64,000 nucleotides of DNA from Xiphias gladius (Eukaryota > Chordata > Actinopteri > Istiophoriformes > Xiphiidae), in assembly GCF_016859285.1 (NCBI RefSeq), contig NC_053417.1, positions 16,276,706 to 16,340,705 of the forward strand, given 5' to 3'. Shown here piece after piece: positions 12,123 to 26,426 of the stretch; position 1 is the first letter of the stretch; every line of letters starts with the position of its first letter. The position numbers were made by a program, and so were the translations under genes. Under the pieces are notes generated by a model, which saw only the letters and a program-made list of their open reading frames with translations, searched no databases and had not been told where the DNA came from.

Positions 12123-12436
12123 AAGAGAATGAATCACTTCCATTTACCGTAATCCATCTGGGAAAATCCTCGCAGTGAAAAAAGATGTTCCTTCTCCACT
12201 TATTTTTCAACTTCTTTTTCAACTTCAAAAACTCATCTCAAAGTGAATTTTAATGACGGCATTCTTTGTTTTGATCAGAAATGCAGATGCTAAACTGTAT
12301 AGCAATTAAGTCATCCTAGATGCTGGGAAAGTTCCAACTTGTAATGAGATAAACATTCCATCCAGTGGATGTATGATTTACGAGTTTTTGGTCAGATTTT
12401 AATCAACTTACTGTATCTCAATTATTTAAAACACTT

Positions 12437-12439
<3 letters not shown>

Positions 12440-12528
<89 letters not shown>
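12440..12528. repeat. CA microsatellite (about 44 units)
   Basis: Uninterrupted CA dinucleotide tract, 12440-12528. It is the second long CA tract within 500 bases. Confidence 0.95.
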
Positions 12529-12531
<3 letters not shown>

Positions 12532-12900
12532 CTGATCTAAGGATGGAGTTGCAGTGTCTCTATGATGCTCCGTTTCACTTTTAAGTATTAAGGGACAAGT
12601 TGTAAATCTAATGTATCCTAAAATAATCAAAATTAAACAGGATACTTCTGGTTCAAAGTGATTTTTAATAATGAAAGAATGGAAAAATATTAGCTGCCTC
12701 TAGAATAGTATGAGGCACTGGGGATTTCCTTGTTCTCGCGGTGTGGATGATAATTCGTTAACAGACCCCACGAAGACAGTGATAAGTGAGCCAGCAAGCT
12801 GTATCTGGTGTTTTTCTCACTACTTTTCATTACCTGTCACACAGCACCGGCGGCAAGAATGAAACAGAACAGAGACAGCAGTTGACAGATGAACTAGAAG

Positions 12901-13117
12901 AGCACTCAGTAGAGTGCATACCTCTGCCAAGGCCTATGCCAAACAACACAGGTACACCAGACATCACAGAAAAAGTTTAAAATCCATAGTAAATGATCTT
13001 GATCTGCCCCTAAGTTTAATGGGTTCTTTCCTGCCCCTTGCCCCATCCCTCCTCCAATTTTGGTATGTTTTTTGGCATTTGCCTCGGTTGAGGTCTGTGC
13101 TCTACTTAGTGCCATTC
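12901..13117. mobile_element. short inverted-repeat transposon (family D)
   Basis: The left end GCACTCAGTAGAGTGCATAC (12902-12921) continues into CTCTGCCAAGGC. It is the inverse of the right end at 13081-13113, GAGGTCTGTGCTCTACTTAG. The body of about 215 bp has no ORF. I recall the terminus with AGAGTGCA and GCCAAGGC as a common fish MITE. Confidence 0.7.
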
Positions 13118-13230
13118 TAGTTGAGTTGTTTGTTGGTTAGTTTGTTTATTGAGGAATCCAGTTAAAGGGGAAAATTCAGGAATTTTTTTTAATCGCTTTC
13201 CACAATATTGTGAGATAAGTCCTTTTTTTC

Positions 13231-13264
13231 GCCTTGGCGGATATATGCACTCTATTGAGTGCCA
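13231..13264. mobile_element. extra solitary terminus of family D
   Basis: GCCTTGGCGGATATATGCAC followed by TCTATTGAGTGCC is a third terminus, in the same orientation as the right end at 13081-13113. It has no partner left end of its own, suggesting a nested or partly deleted second copy. Confidence 0.6.
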
Positions 13265-14584
13265 GTCTAGTTTATTCCGTCACTGAAAATCAAACCTGCT
13301 GGTCCCATTAACCAGTCAACTCTAGCGGAGAGGAATAGGATAAAAAGGGCACAGGGAAAAAAGATATTCAAATCTAAATCATGCAGAACACAGTAAAGTC
13401 TTTTCCAGTATATTGTGAATAATTGAAACTAATGATTAATGTACTTTTGTGTGAAAACAGTGCAATGGGGGGGGGGGGCACATTCACAATCAAATTTTCT
13501 AAATCAAATCTCACCAAAGATGCTTCAGTCAGACCCTCACATATAATTTAAAAAATGTAGCCGAAAGGCTTCTCATTTTGTTTTCATTGTTGTTCTCTTA
13601 GCCAGAGAACAGCAGTTACACACACACCCACACCACAAAAACCCTACTGGAATGAAAAATTGGAGCTTAATTAGTTCAAGAAATCTACAAGAAACAATGG
13701 ACACAGATTCCAGTATCTTCCAGCATGGATCATATTGTGTAAATGTCAAATATGCATATAGTGTGTACCTTCTGTTAGCATAGTGAATTAGCTTAGTTGG
13801 TTGTTGAAGAAAAGACCGGCCCCAAACAATGTTTGTCTGCATATGCTGTATGTTATATATTCTACATACAGACTGAATCACAGGGAAGGCTCCGAAACAT
13901 ATACCACACACATTTCTCCAAAAAATACATTCTAAGCAATACTGACATCAATCTTCCCCCAGGGAAATGAACCTCAGCATGACTACGTGTCTCAAGCATA
14001 AAAACAGTCCACTGCAGTGCACTGTGGGACCGTGGGGAATCCCCACAGTTCCCCACCATTTCATCTCTTTGCAAGGATGCTTTAGGGATTTGTTTTCAAA
14101 AAGCGTTTGAGTTTTGAAAAACATTTTAAATTTGATTTCGGTTAAGAGAGCAGACACCCTGTAATGTATAAGTACCCTGCACTGTCAGTATATTTGAATG
14201 TGGGCCTCTCAACCGAGGTAGAGCACCCAGATCATAATTCATTAGACTTATGTTCGAGGACTCAGCCCGTTAATTATCTCCTCGGTGTTCTATTGAATTA
14301 GATCAAAGAACACTTAAAAGACTCTCAGTGTGCAGCCAGCAGCTAACGCTGACTGTGTGGATATGTTAGCTGTTTAAGAAATTCAAATTTAAGGTTTTTC
14401 CATGGTCTAAATATTTGTGTGTATTGCTCCAAATTTTTAGACATAGTTAAGCACAGTGAATAGGCACCAGCTGTGACCAGGTGTTACATGTTGTGGACTA
14501 TATTCCAGTCCTTCTCTGTCCCCAAATTCCTTAGTTTATGCAAGAAAACAACAGTGAAAAAAAAAACTACATAACAAAATTTTG

Positions 14585-14622
14585 CATTCACTGGCCTATT
14601 GATTTCAATAGGCCAGTGAATG
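14585..14622. repeat. perfect 18-bp inverted repeat (hairpin)
   Basis: The left arm CATTCACTGGCCTATTGA (14585-14602) and the right arm TCAATAGGCCAGTGAATG (14605-14622) are exact reverse complements with a 2-base loop. It lies between tnnt2 and pkp1 and is not part of a recognised repeat. Confidence 0.85.
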
Positions 14623-14660
14623 ACAAGGAAACATAACAGAAGAAGGTGTTTAGTACTACA

Positions 14661-14840
14661 TTTTAAAGAAACAGTTTGCCATTACCTCAGGGAAAAGAGT
14701 TTATTTGCGTTCTTTCCGAGATTTAGATGAGAAAATCGATACCAAATGTGAAGCTACCACTAGCACGAGCTTAGCTTAGCAGAAAGACTGGAATACGGTG
14801 GAAACAGCTAGCGCGGCTCTGACCAAAAGCAACATATTTT
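14661..14840. mobile_element. decayed copy of family A repeat
   Basis: It contains TTAGATGAGAAAATCGATAC and CTTAGCTTAGCAGAAAGACT followed by GGAAACAGCTAGC. This is the same order of blocks as the copies at 7770-8505 and 27568-28002. Only the left part is recognisable. Confidence 0.6.
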
Positions 14841-15465
14841 CTTTAACACGAGAACCGTCAGGGGTCGCTGTATACCTAAAACAGCCAACAAGTAAAATTT
14901 GACCAGCTATTAGAATGCACTGATTATCAAGGTACAAGGTTCATTTCTTTATCATTCTAAAGCACAGGGCTGTATAATGAAATGCTGGTTGTAGTCCCTT
15001 CATGCTACTAGGAAAATGACAATATGACAGTAAAAATAATATAAAGAACTTTATTTATATACTACTTTTCTTAACGAGTTTAAAAAGAGCAAATAAAACA
15101 GCACAGATTTAAAAAAAAAAACATTTAAAGATCCAAATAAAAACAAGGGATCACACATGGGATCATAAAAGATGGGAGGATAAAATAAAGTTAAAAAATG
15201 TTAAATGTTCATTTTTTTATTATTTCTGCCACACGTTGTTCAAACACACTTTGCGCAAACATTAAGCACCTTGACAAAACAGTCTGAATTAAAATGCAGA
15301 ATATCTACAATCTAGAAAAAACATTGACTGTTGCAGTGTTCTTATATGCCTACATAATAATAATGCAGAATAAGAATCAAAGGGGTTCTTCCTGCTTGTT
15401 CCTTTCGGACACGCTTGCATCCAAACAACTACACATACAAAAGCTTACAAGTCCAAATGAAAATA

Positions 15466-15471
15466 TTTATT
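15466..15471 (-). other. pkp1: candidate polyadenylation signal of pkp1
   Basis: TTTATT on the plus strand (AATAAA on the minus strand) lies about 1.04 kb after the pkp1 stop codon. Another candidate is at 15050-15055. The 3' UTR end is not certain. Confidence 0.4.
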
Positions 15472-16512
15472 GAAAATAAACGATTCTAATAAATTCCAAA
15501 AATCAAGGTAGATTTTTAAACAGAAAAAATGTACAATGATCACTTTTTCTAAACAATAGGCTCCACTGCGGTGTAGTGATATGACTGTGTTCTCTATAGG
15601 GGTAAATTTTACCCGCTGGCACTTGTAGGTGTAAATGGCCATTTTGTTAATCTGGTTTTATCTGACAATCTTTAACATTAGGGGGTGCAACATTACAACG
15701 TATTAAACCATATTTAACCTATTAACTTCGAAAAAGCAAACAATGGAAAAATAAAACAAAACAAACAAAAAAATGATATTTAAAAAATGTAATTATTTTG
15801 CTTTATACCAGCACAGCAAGCTTTTAGGTTTTCATATATTTTTCTTATTACTTTTATTTCCAGATGCTCGTTCCTAAAGGCCACAATAGATGTTTTATCT
15901 TTTAGCCTCTGCAGAGAGACATTTGATGGCGATGCCATCTGAATAATCACTGCATGTCTTCAGTAAAATGTCACTGCAGATAACATTGTCTGCCCATGTT
16001 GTCTGGTGTATCGTGCCTCACAGGCTGTAAGAACTCACTTTCAGCACACGCACACTTAACGTACCAAAAACAAACTCACCCATTTATGTACACAGACAGA
16101 AACATATGCAAATCAAATACATACAACACCACAGGATTGCTCATGAAATGAAAAGCTCTATTTTCTATATAGTATGTACAGTATATGATTGACTTGTAAT
16201 TGATAGGAATCTTTCGGCAAGGCTATTATATGAAGAATTCTCCTCTCCCCGTAGCAAAGGGTGTGGCCACAGCAGTGTCTAAACATGCTGGTTTCCATCT
16301 GCAAATACACACACAAGCACAGGGAGGAAAAGAGGAAGAGAGAAAAGAGGAATTGGGAGAAAAGAGGCACATAGAAAAAGTTTTCATCCTTTTGATACAA
16401 ATTCTGCTCATTCTGGCCCCACTGCGCCTTTAAACCCTGAATACATGCAGCTGCAAGCATCCAGAAACAAATCATACCTCTCAGGCTGCGTGGTGCCACT
16501 CCTCCATCGCAC

Positions 16513-19500
16513 TCACTCGATAATCTGCACCGACCTGTGCACTGCTGTGCTGTTGTCATTGACAAAAACCGATTTGGCCAATCCCAGCTGTGGATTAAAA
16601 CCAGTTAAAGAGATATCCGTGAAGGGTGTCCCACAGATGCAAGCCCACGAACACACACAACACACCCTTGCACTAATTGTGAGCCAGCTGTACTTCTCTG
16701 TCACTTTTTTTCTTTCTTAAATTATAATATGTTCATATGATAAGAACAATTGCTCATACTCACAAGGCATACACAAATCTCAAGGCAATGTTTCATGTAT
16801 TCTGTCTGTCCTCCACCCTGTGCACCTCTTAATCACTGTCTTGGCCTCTTCTTCATCTCTCTTCCAATTAACATGTATCACTCCTCCCATAATAGACATC
16901 GAACACTGAAAACCAGTCTGCCAGGATTCCAGTGTGACTGTTTCTGAATTCACTGAACTCTTGGGTGTGGTCGCAGGGAAAGGAAAGTCAGAGGAGTAAT
17001 AATAAACACCCACACATTTCAGTGGAGCCGTCCCACTGCCCATGCGAGCATGTGCTAAGCTTTAACCTGACACTCAAATACAGCACGATAGGTCTGTGGT
17101 GTGTCTCCCTTGATTTTTACTCACTTCTGTCTAATTTACCTTTTTCACAACTCCTTGCAAATTCTTCTCATTCCATAAGTTGTAGAGCAGCAGTGAGGCT
17201 GCCCTGCTGCCTTTGGGGAAAGACCTAGGACGGAAGGGCAGAGGACATTAAGAAAGAGCACAGTTAAGAAGCACAAGCTAAGACAACAGGAAAACAAGAG
17301 CAGATGAAAAAAATATGGCAACCATCGACAAACAAGAAAGGATTGCGAGGAGAAGGAGCAATTAAGGTACTGATGATATCACTGGCATTTTAGATACTTT
17401 GATTGCAGAACGCAAAAGTTGACTGAGAGGTTTCATTTATGCTAAAATAACCCTTTGAAAATAAACTGCAATAGCAACTGCAGCAGTGATGGTAGAAAGT
17501 TACTTTATATATATTGACTGTAAAATATGGAAGGATGCGTAGTCTGTTTACTTTACTACATCGGCATTTTGTGAAGATTTTTTTGTTGCTTACAGTTCCT
17601 TTATAGGATGGTTCACGTAAGTTATAAAATAGAAATGCGTTTTCTAAATTATCCTCAGCGGCATCTTGCCATGGAGATAGGTTGAATAAAACCAAAACTA
17701 AGTGTTGGGGAAAAGTACAATACAGCGGAGCTGAATGTAATTTAGTTTGTAATGTTCAGAGCAGTGAAAAGTATATTTTAAAGATCCGACAGCAACATCT
17801 CTTTTGTAATTATTGACAGTGACTTTGAATTATCCAGAGTAACAGGATGATTGTTTGAGGTGTCGCTGTTGATGTTTTAAATGTTTATTTTTGTCGGTGC
17901 TGTTAGCACCACAAACAAGATTACATTAGTCGACTTTGTATTATGGTGGAATAAAAAAAAAATCTCAGACAGATGTCAAAACGTAGACAGATAAAACTCG
18001 AAACTATCTGCATGGATAAACACCACAGAAGACAGAATAAAAACTCACCCGTTCTCACTGAGGTCAGCCAGGGATGTCACCAGTTCATTATTGATGACTT
18101 TCTTGCCGACCTCAATGTCTGCCAGCATCAGAGTCCATGCTGTGTTGCAAACTGTTGCTATAGTGTCGTCACATTTTCCCATCCCCCGGGGGCCAGAGGA
18201 CAGGAGGCTTGTGAGCTCAGGTAGAACCTGCTTTGCTACAGAGAAGACAGAGGAGACAGTAAATCAGAAACTACATTTATGTACCTGCAACAGAACTGAC
18301 AGGCATTCTCAACACCTCATGTTTCTTCTTACCCAAGGAGGTCTGCAAACTGCTGGTCCGAGACATGTTGTTCAGCAGGAACATGGCGGTCTTTTGCAGG
18401 CTAGAGTTAGATGACCTCAACAGAGGGGAAATGTGCAGCGGAGCACCCAACTTCTGAACCAGAATCTTACTCATGGCAACGGAGCCCTGAAACAAAAAAC
18501 AGCACAACACAGAGGGAAAGAAGGAGGAAAAAACATCAGCTGTATTTCCCATTTCACTGTAGCAGTCCATATTTATCCCATATTTGTGTTGTGAAATCCA
18601 TCCCAGCTGACTTTGTAATTATTTCACAGTTCCTCAGAACCTCCACCCATTCTTATTGTTTACATTGCTGCTGTGTCATTAATCCTACCACCTCTCTTTC
18701 TCCATTGCTTTTCTCCTCTCCTAAAACAACCTGAGATAATCCCGAGTGTCCGTTAACCCCACACACAAATGGTAAGCCTAATAATCATCTTCTTTGCACT
18801 CACCAGTCCCCTGCTGGCAGTGAGGTTCTGCAGGGCACCACAGCAGGCCTCCAGGGTGGCATCTTTCTTAGACGAGCCCAGCAGAGACAGGTAGGTCTGC
18901 ATAGCTTTGGGATGGCACAACAACTTTTTACCTGATGGGTTACTCTCCTCTGGCATTGCCTGTTCCATGTCAAACGAAAACTGAGGAGAGAGGAAGATAG
19001 GAAGATGGAAGTGGGGCTTGGGTTGAAGGCTTCGTAATGATTTAGCCAACAAACACAGATGGAGGTGAGCCCACCTGCTTTTGAGCCTTGCTGCTCTTGG
19101 GGCTGAAGCATCCAATTGTGGGGCTTTTCTTACTCCCAAACTGCTCCTCTGTCTGAGGATTGTACTTGATGAAGCACTCAGGGGACTCTGTCTCCAGTTG
19201 ATAGGTCAAGTTATGGAGGATGCATGCACAGTTCTCCACAGACTAGAGGAGAGACAGACATGGCTCTTATTGATTAGGCACACATTCATCGAGGTCTTAA
19301 GAAAGTGTCAGCTAGTATTTTTATTTAACAGGAAGTGGATGAACTTTTCTAGAAACGCTACAGAAACATTAACATGCTGACAAAAAAATATAAGAGTTTA
19401 AGGAAACTGAGGTAGGTTTAGTTAATGAGGCTCGATTAACTCTAAAATTATCCTTACTCAAAAAGCCATTGAAACACAATGAAATGATGAAAACCCAGAG

Positions 19501-22500
19501 ACAAAGCTACACATATACATTAAATATAACAACTTCCATAACGACGTGGATTCCTGTTACAGTTTACCACAAGAGGCTAACATCTCACCTTTGCAGAGCT
19601 GACATAAAGTAAACAAATCTAATTCTGTTTCAGTCTCTCACACAGACGACACACTGCCATGCAACACCAGTCATACTCTTCATTAAAGTAGCCTGTGTAA
19701 ACAGTGCCAGCACAGACATGGTGTTAAGCACACATCCACACCCAAAACTTTTCACAAATGAGCAGGTACACATATAAGCACACACTAAATATATACACAT
19801 GCTGGCTCCGCCTGCAGTATTTACCTACTTATCCGTGGGTGGGTGTGTGTGTGTGTGTGTTTACAGATGTGTGAGCGCGACAATAACCATTTGAAGGGAA
19901 TGTATGTGTATGTGTATTTGTATTTGTACTGTATGCGTGGACAAATAAGCCACGATTGTAAGGCAAGTGGTGCAACTGTTAAAATAATGATGTTGTAACT
20001 TCAAGTATCTCCATAAGCACTGTACTTACAGATGTCAATACTGTAATTAATGCCAGCTCCTCTCTGTGCAACCAACGATTAATTCCTCAATTAACTGAGT
20101 AACTGTTCTATGAAATATCCAAAAATAGTGAAAAATGTCTGTCCGAATTTCCTTAAGCCCAAGATGAGGTCATCAAACTGCCCTGTTTTTTCCAACCAAC
20201 AGTCGAAATATTAGGCATTTTTGCCAAATATTTTTTAAAAACAGTTGCCGATTAAGTTTCTGTTGTTTGACCTATTTATTAATTGTCAGTTTAACTGATA
20301 GTGATGATGATGGTGGTATACAGGGGAGTGGAGGGGTTAAAAAAGACAAGAAAAGAATATAGTTTCTGAAGTGCAGAGCCCTACAATGTTATGGTCTCCA
20401 TTTACAAACATTAGTAGTGGATGGGAAAGGGTTCTTTTGGATAAGAGAGGTACTGCAACTGTGGGCTCAGGGGTGTACCTTGTCATCAGGGTTTCCCTCT
20501 GCCACACAGGACTGGACGTAACTCATGAGGGAGTCGATGAGGCCACAGCAGTCTCGCATTGCATGCCTCCCACTCTGCTGGGAACAGCTCAGGTTCCTAC
20601 ACACATCATTCAGTCATTCATTTATGTTAGTGTTTCCATCTGCGTGGAAACACTAACATGTCTAGAACATAATAACAGACACAGAACTGTGGGCAGATCA
20701 GGCACAGAAGTTTCCAAAGCATGATTTTTCATTGCCAGTATTAGGTAGCTGCTTTAGTTGTTTAGTTGTTAATACACATTAATATTATATGTGTATTAGA
20801 CGCATATGGTGCTTCAATTGAGGTGAAGTGTATAGTATAGCACGGATATCACATTTGAGACTTTTGCAGTGCTGAATCAAAAGACTCAAACTGAAGGCAG
20901 AAATCAGAAGAAAGAGCTGCTCCCTGCACTGATAGGTACCAATACATTTAATTCAATAGAGCAATATTTTGACTAGGTCGGCAACTAGTGATTATTTTCA
21001 TTATTAATTAATCTGACAGTCATTTTGTTGATTAACTGATTAATAATGTCATCTGTAAGATGACCGAAAATACTGAAAAGCATTCATCAGTGTCTCTGGT
21101 GATGTCTTCAAATGTCTTATTTTGTCCGACCAAGAGTTCAAACCCTAAAGATATTCAATTTACAACGACATAAAACAGAGAAAGGAAGCAAATCCTCACA
21201 TCAGAGAAGCTCGGACCTGAGAATGTTTGGCAGTTTTGCTTAAAAAAATGACTTAAATTATTAATCAATAATGCAAATAGTTGATCACTGGCATCATAAA
21301 AAATGTTGCTCTATCTAATATAACTTAAAGGTACACACTGGAGGCACTGATCTCAATGACATGTTCTCACCGCAAGCACCCTGTGGCGTTGTAGTAGACA
21401 TCAGGGTGTATGTTGTTGTTGGTGCTCTTGTCTGACCAGCAGGTGAATGGTACCACCACATTCTCAGTCAGGACGGGCAGCACTGTTGCTGTAAGTTCTC
21501 CCTTCAGCTCATCGGCGGACGACAGGTTCCATAGCAGGCCTACATATTGCAAGAAGACTGAAGTTACGAGCGACTGAAAAAAATCCTCCTGTGCCTTTCT
21601 GATTATAGTAGGAGTCATTTCATCCATGCATCATGTAGTTTCCCTTGGTGTTTGAGAATGCTCTTAAAAACATGCTGTGACTAAGAAATGGATGGTCAGA
21701 GAACCTCCATCAAAAGTAGAGTGAAAGTGATTGCAAAAGAAATTCATACTATTAACAGACTTTGTCTTTGACACTCAGTACGGATAAATTTATGAAATAC
21801 TGGACAAAATGCACATGGATATGGATAAGGTACAAGAAGGAGGAATATTAGACCTTGGTTTTTCCTACTGTTTACATATGCGGTTTACCTCAACCCCCAT
21901 TTTTCAGTGTTCTCACAGGCCTCCTGTGATATAGTCTGTCTTTAGCCTGTATCATTATTATTATTATTACGTCATTTATTTCTTCCTTCTCTACTGAGTA
22001 AAAGCAGGAACTGTAAATATAATGGACATGTGAAAACTGGGTATTCCTACAAGATCAGTTCTCTTCTTTGAATTCCTACTGGGGACTATAAGAAACTGAT
22101 AAACTTGAAATGGTCTTATTTTAACATCTTACTCCCCTTTATTATTTTCTTTTTCTTTGTATTTCATTTTACTATTTTTACTATCATTTTATTTTTCTCT
22201 TTTACAACTATATAGAGGACCTGTATTGATGAACAGGTAAATCTGACTAGAACAGGAAGACCTAATTTTTTTGTTTCTTTTTTTCTTTTTTTTTGTGTAT
22301 ACTTGTTTTCCATGTGAAAATTGTGAAAGTAACCCTTAACACAAAGTAAACCGACCTGTGTTGTGTATGACCTTATGTATTGCCCGTGGTGACCTGCTTT
22401 GTTCTGTTATTTTATTCTGTGTATTTATTTTTGCAGTCTTTAGGTTACTATTAAAAAAACAGTAAGAATAAAAAAAAAACATGTTGTAAAGCACATGTGA

Positions 22501-25500
22501 GATTTTTCCTGGGAGGTTTAGGGATGATGTTTTAACCCGGGATTAAAACCCCGCTAAATCTCACTTTCACCTAATATGTTGAGGTCCTGTCTCAATAAAA
22601 TGTCCCACCCGTGATTTGTTTCTGAGTCTCAGTAGAATCTGTCTCCTTTAGTAGCTGCAGGGCCTTAGCGATACCACCACAGTGTTGAACCTCCAGCTTG
22701 TTGTTCTGGTCTTTAAACACCAGGTTCCTCAGAGCCCCAGCTGCAGCCTGGTTCACCCCAGGGTTGGGGCTCCACAGCAGGGTCACCAGATCAGGGATAC
22801 CCCCTAGTTGGAAAACCTGCGACACAGAAATGTGGAGGGGGCGGGTGAGGAAAATCTGAGACTTTTTAGGTGTGGCAATACATTGACAACACTTTTTTCC
22901 TGGAAACCATAACTAGCAGCCAAGTGCGACGATAAATGCTTTCTCCTCTCCTTCCCCCAGGACAGGTTGCACAACAATCCACACAGAGCTTTACTCTGCT
23001 TGTATCTGTACAGTACAGGACAATCCTCACACAAATGTGAAAGTCCGTGTGTGCATGTGTGCACGTTTCCAGGGTGTGTCTATACAAGAGACGTTTACAG
23101 CATGTGTGTGTGCGAGAGCTCAGACCTCCTGTTTGGCACGCTCCTCTTTGAAGGTGATGTGTTGGATGAAGGTGGCTCCGTACTGTTGGAAATTTTCATC
23201 ATGATGAGACAGGTACTCTACAGCCTCCTTTAGGGTCAGGTCTGACATGTTTATCCCACTGTTCTCCCTGGAGAAACATTAGATACTTAATTAAACTGAT
23301 GTCACGAGTTCAGTAAACAGCATGGATTTAATTTAATCTAGAAAATAGTTTTTGATGCCTTTGAAAGAAAATGATCGACATCTGAAAGCTCGGGAGCCAG
23401 GGGAACTCACGCCGTTTGCTGTAGCTCTATCTTAGATGTTTTGATGGTACCCATCTTGCCATCAGTGTGGGACTGGGCAGAGGGCGGCTGGACGATGCGT
23501 GTCTGGCTGTTGGTCATCTGAGTGCCGCTGGTAATGTAATAGATGCTGCTTCTATTTACTCGTCCCTGGACGGTTTGCTGGCTCTGGGCTGTCTGCCCCT
23601 TGGCTCTCTAAATAAAGAGCAGTTTACAATGCTAATTTGGTGCTGTGGAGTACTTTCAGTTCGTATGTTTATACACATATGTTTTGCATAGCATGTTAAG
23701 GTACTTTAGTGACACTGCAGGAATGAGAATAAGAATAAATGATCACCATCCCAGGTGCAGGTGCAGGGGCAGGAGAAAATGGAGGAACCAAGGCAGGGTC
23801 ACTGCGACTGGGTTTCAGCCTGTTGGGACTCTGGGGCCATTTGGAGGAACTGATTTGCTGTTCCCATGTGCCTGAGGTGCTGTAATGTTTTCCTCCAATG
23901 GTTTTAGCGGATAGAGTGTGACTCCTCTGAGGATTCATCTAAGAAGAAAGAATGTGAGGCTCAGGAGATTTACTTACATAAAACATTCCATTCGAGGTGC
24001 TCCAGAGGATGGTAGGTTTTAAAATGGCAGGGCCTACAAGGCACTTTATCCAGGTCAGATGGAATAACACCGGTCATGGAAAACTGTACCTTAACTGTAG
24101 CCTATCTGTTAAAACACTGCATAACCTTAGGGCTTCTCTGTAGCACCAGGCCAGGTCAGACAAAAAGAAAGTTGGTAACCCACGAGAGCAGTTTTCAAAG
24201 ACATCCGCTGTTAATCAAGGCAGAGGAATTTGACCTGACTGCATACCTCCTTTTTTTCCTTATCACTTCACAGTGAAGGCAGCAGAATGCACCAAACACT
24301 CACTTAAACCAAAGTAACATAATATCTGTCATTGGAGACAAACTCAATCTATGTGTATTTTAACACTGCTGGGGCAGTTGAGAAGTTTCTCATAGAGGAG
24401 CCTTGTGTGTACTAGTCAAACACAGCACCCATTAATGTTCACAACCCTGATGTCACTGAACAGCTTAATAACCCGTAACTGTCTATTGTTACTGTATCCA
24501 TTTACTTTGGCTTGGATATTTTTTGGATTAGTGTGCGTGTGATTGCACACAACAGACTATTCAAGCATTATCACAAAATAATGAATAAAGAAACTTGTCA
24601 TATCCTGAGCAAAATGACAGAACATGTCTTGCTAATCCTTCAACGATTAAGCACGTTATTGAACCTTTGTCTCCTGTCAGTTTGTTTGAATAATTACAGT
24701 AAAATCTGAGAGTTATGAAAGAGTAAAACATTCCCACTGCTCTTTGAACACACTGAACGTTAGTAAGGAGGGAAGTCTGCACCAGTGAGACAATGAAAGG
24801 AAAAGCTCTCCCTTTCTCCTCGCCCAAAAATCATAAACATTAAAGCTTAAGCACTCACAAGAACAGTTTTCGCATGGTTAATCATTGTAGCTTACATGTT
24901 GACATTGGGATTTGTGGAATTTATCAGGAACGGATATTGGCTAATGGGGAAGCGGGTGACACAGACACACACACACACACACAGACAGTATTACTACCCC
25001 GTCTTCTGTCCGTGTAACAGCCCTCTTTCCTGTTTCAAACTGGACTTGTTGCTCAGTTACAAGCCATACATCAGGCCTGCTACCAGGCAGCAAAAGCATG
25101 ATGGAGGAGACATCTGTCAACAACATGCTTGATAAGAATTGACCGCATTTTTACTCGCAACGTGCTGCATGCTCCCTTCATTAGGGTACAGATGGACTGA
25201 GCCACCGGGGCTTTTCTTACAGCAGAGGCTGGACATGAAAGGATGAAAATTCTGCAGAGAAAATACAAGCAGCACAGACAAACAGCAGGACGCTTCTGTG
25301 TTTGATTAGAGAACATACATTTTGTTATAAATAAAAGATATTACTTTCTGATGGGACCACAAAGGAGAGCAGGGTATACTTGTGTACCGCAAAAAAATAC
25401 CACCATCAATAATGTAGATATCGTAACTGAGAGCATGACTGACGATAGCCGAAGTGATGGTGAAGCAATAGGAAGGAGACACACTGACACCGCACGGAAA

Positions 25501-26363
25501 CCATTATTACAGTTAAAAGAAATGTCTTCAACCCAAAACTGCAGCACCGCAAAATGTGACTGGATTGCTTGCCGTTTGGTTTGTGTTTCTGACATTTGGT
25601 TTGTAAGTTGAGATGTGGCTCTGCTGCTTTATTGGTCAGATACACTGTCAGTCATGTTCTACCTCATTTATACTAAGTTAGATATCTCTTTGATATTCCC
25701 GGTTGTATTCGTCCATTGCAGGCAATTTTTCAGGTATATAATGGACTAGCATATCCAAAAACAGATATTTCCATCTAGTTATAGTTGTTTGATCTAGTTT
25801 ATCAATTGGATTTCCACTAAACTTACTGTGAAATGCAATTGTACATTCTAGTGCAGTCTAATACAACGGTTCTGCCATAAATTCCATTTTTACAATGTAA
25901 AGTTTATAATGTTCAGATTTTTGTAACGTTCTCAGGAATTTCTTAATTCAATTATATATTTATTATTGGGGTCACAGGTAAAGATGGTCTTGTACTGGAC
26001 TACAACATATTGATAGGTGTTTGTATAGGTGCACCTAATAAAGTGGCCACAGTGCATCAATATTGAAATATAAAAGTGGTGAGAGATGTCAGTGCTCTTG
26101 CCACGAACCGAGACAGGATTTGTCGTTACTCACTCTGCAGTGCATCTTTTACAGAGAAAATCAAGTATTAATTTTGCCTGTGGAATTTAGATGAAGTGGC
26201 AGAATCAACACACACATGACAGAGATGTATAGAGTGCTGTTCATATGATTATGAACTTTCATCAGCAAGAACACATCACCACACACACTAGAAATGCCTC
26301 AACTCACTGTCAGTGGGTCAGATCTGGCTAACCCAGAGCTACATATTCACACATACACACACA

Positions 26364-26426
<63 letters not shown>

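Larger units (their letters stand above)
11780..15460. other. intergenic region between convergent tnnt2 and pkp1
   Basis: No coding signal was found in about 3.7 kb between the tnnt2 polyadenylation site and the putative end of pkp1. It holds two long CA microsatellites, a short minisatellite, a composite inverted-repeat element, a 38-nt palindrome and a decayed family A repeat copy, each listed separately. The remaining sequence is AT-rich and featureless to me. Confidence 0.6.

Noticed and set aside
11877-12152. Open frames over the CA tract (both strands)
   Set aside because: They are pure dinucleotide-repeat translations (HTHT or CVCV) without flanking coding signal.
23747-23938. ATG at 23938 as an alternative pkp1 start
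   Set aside because: It directly follows a consensus acceptor and is in phase with the previous exon, so it is an internal methionine.
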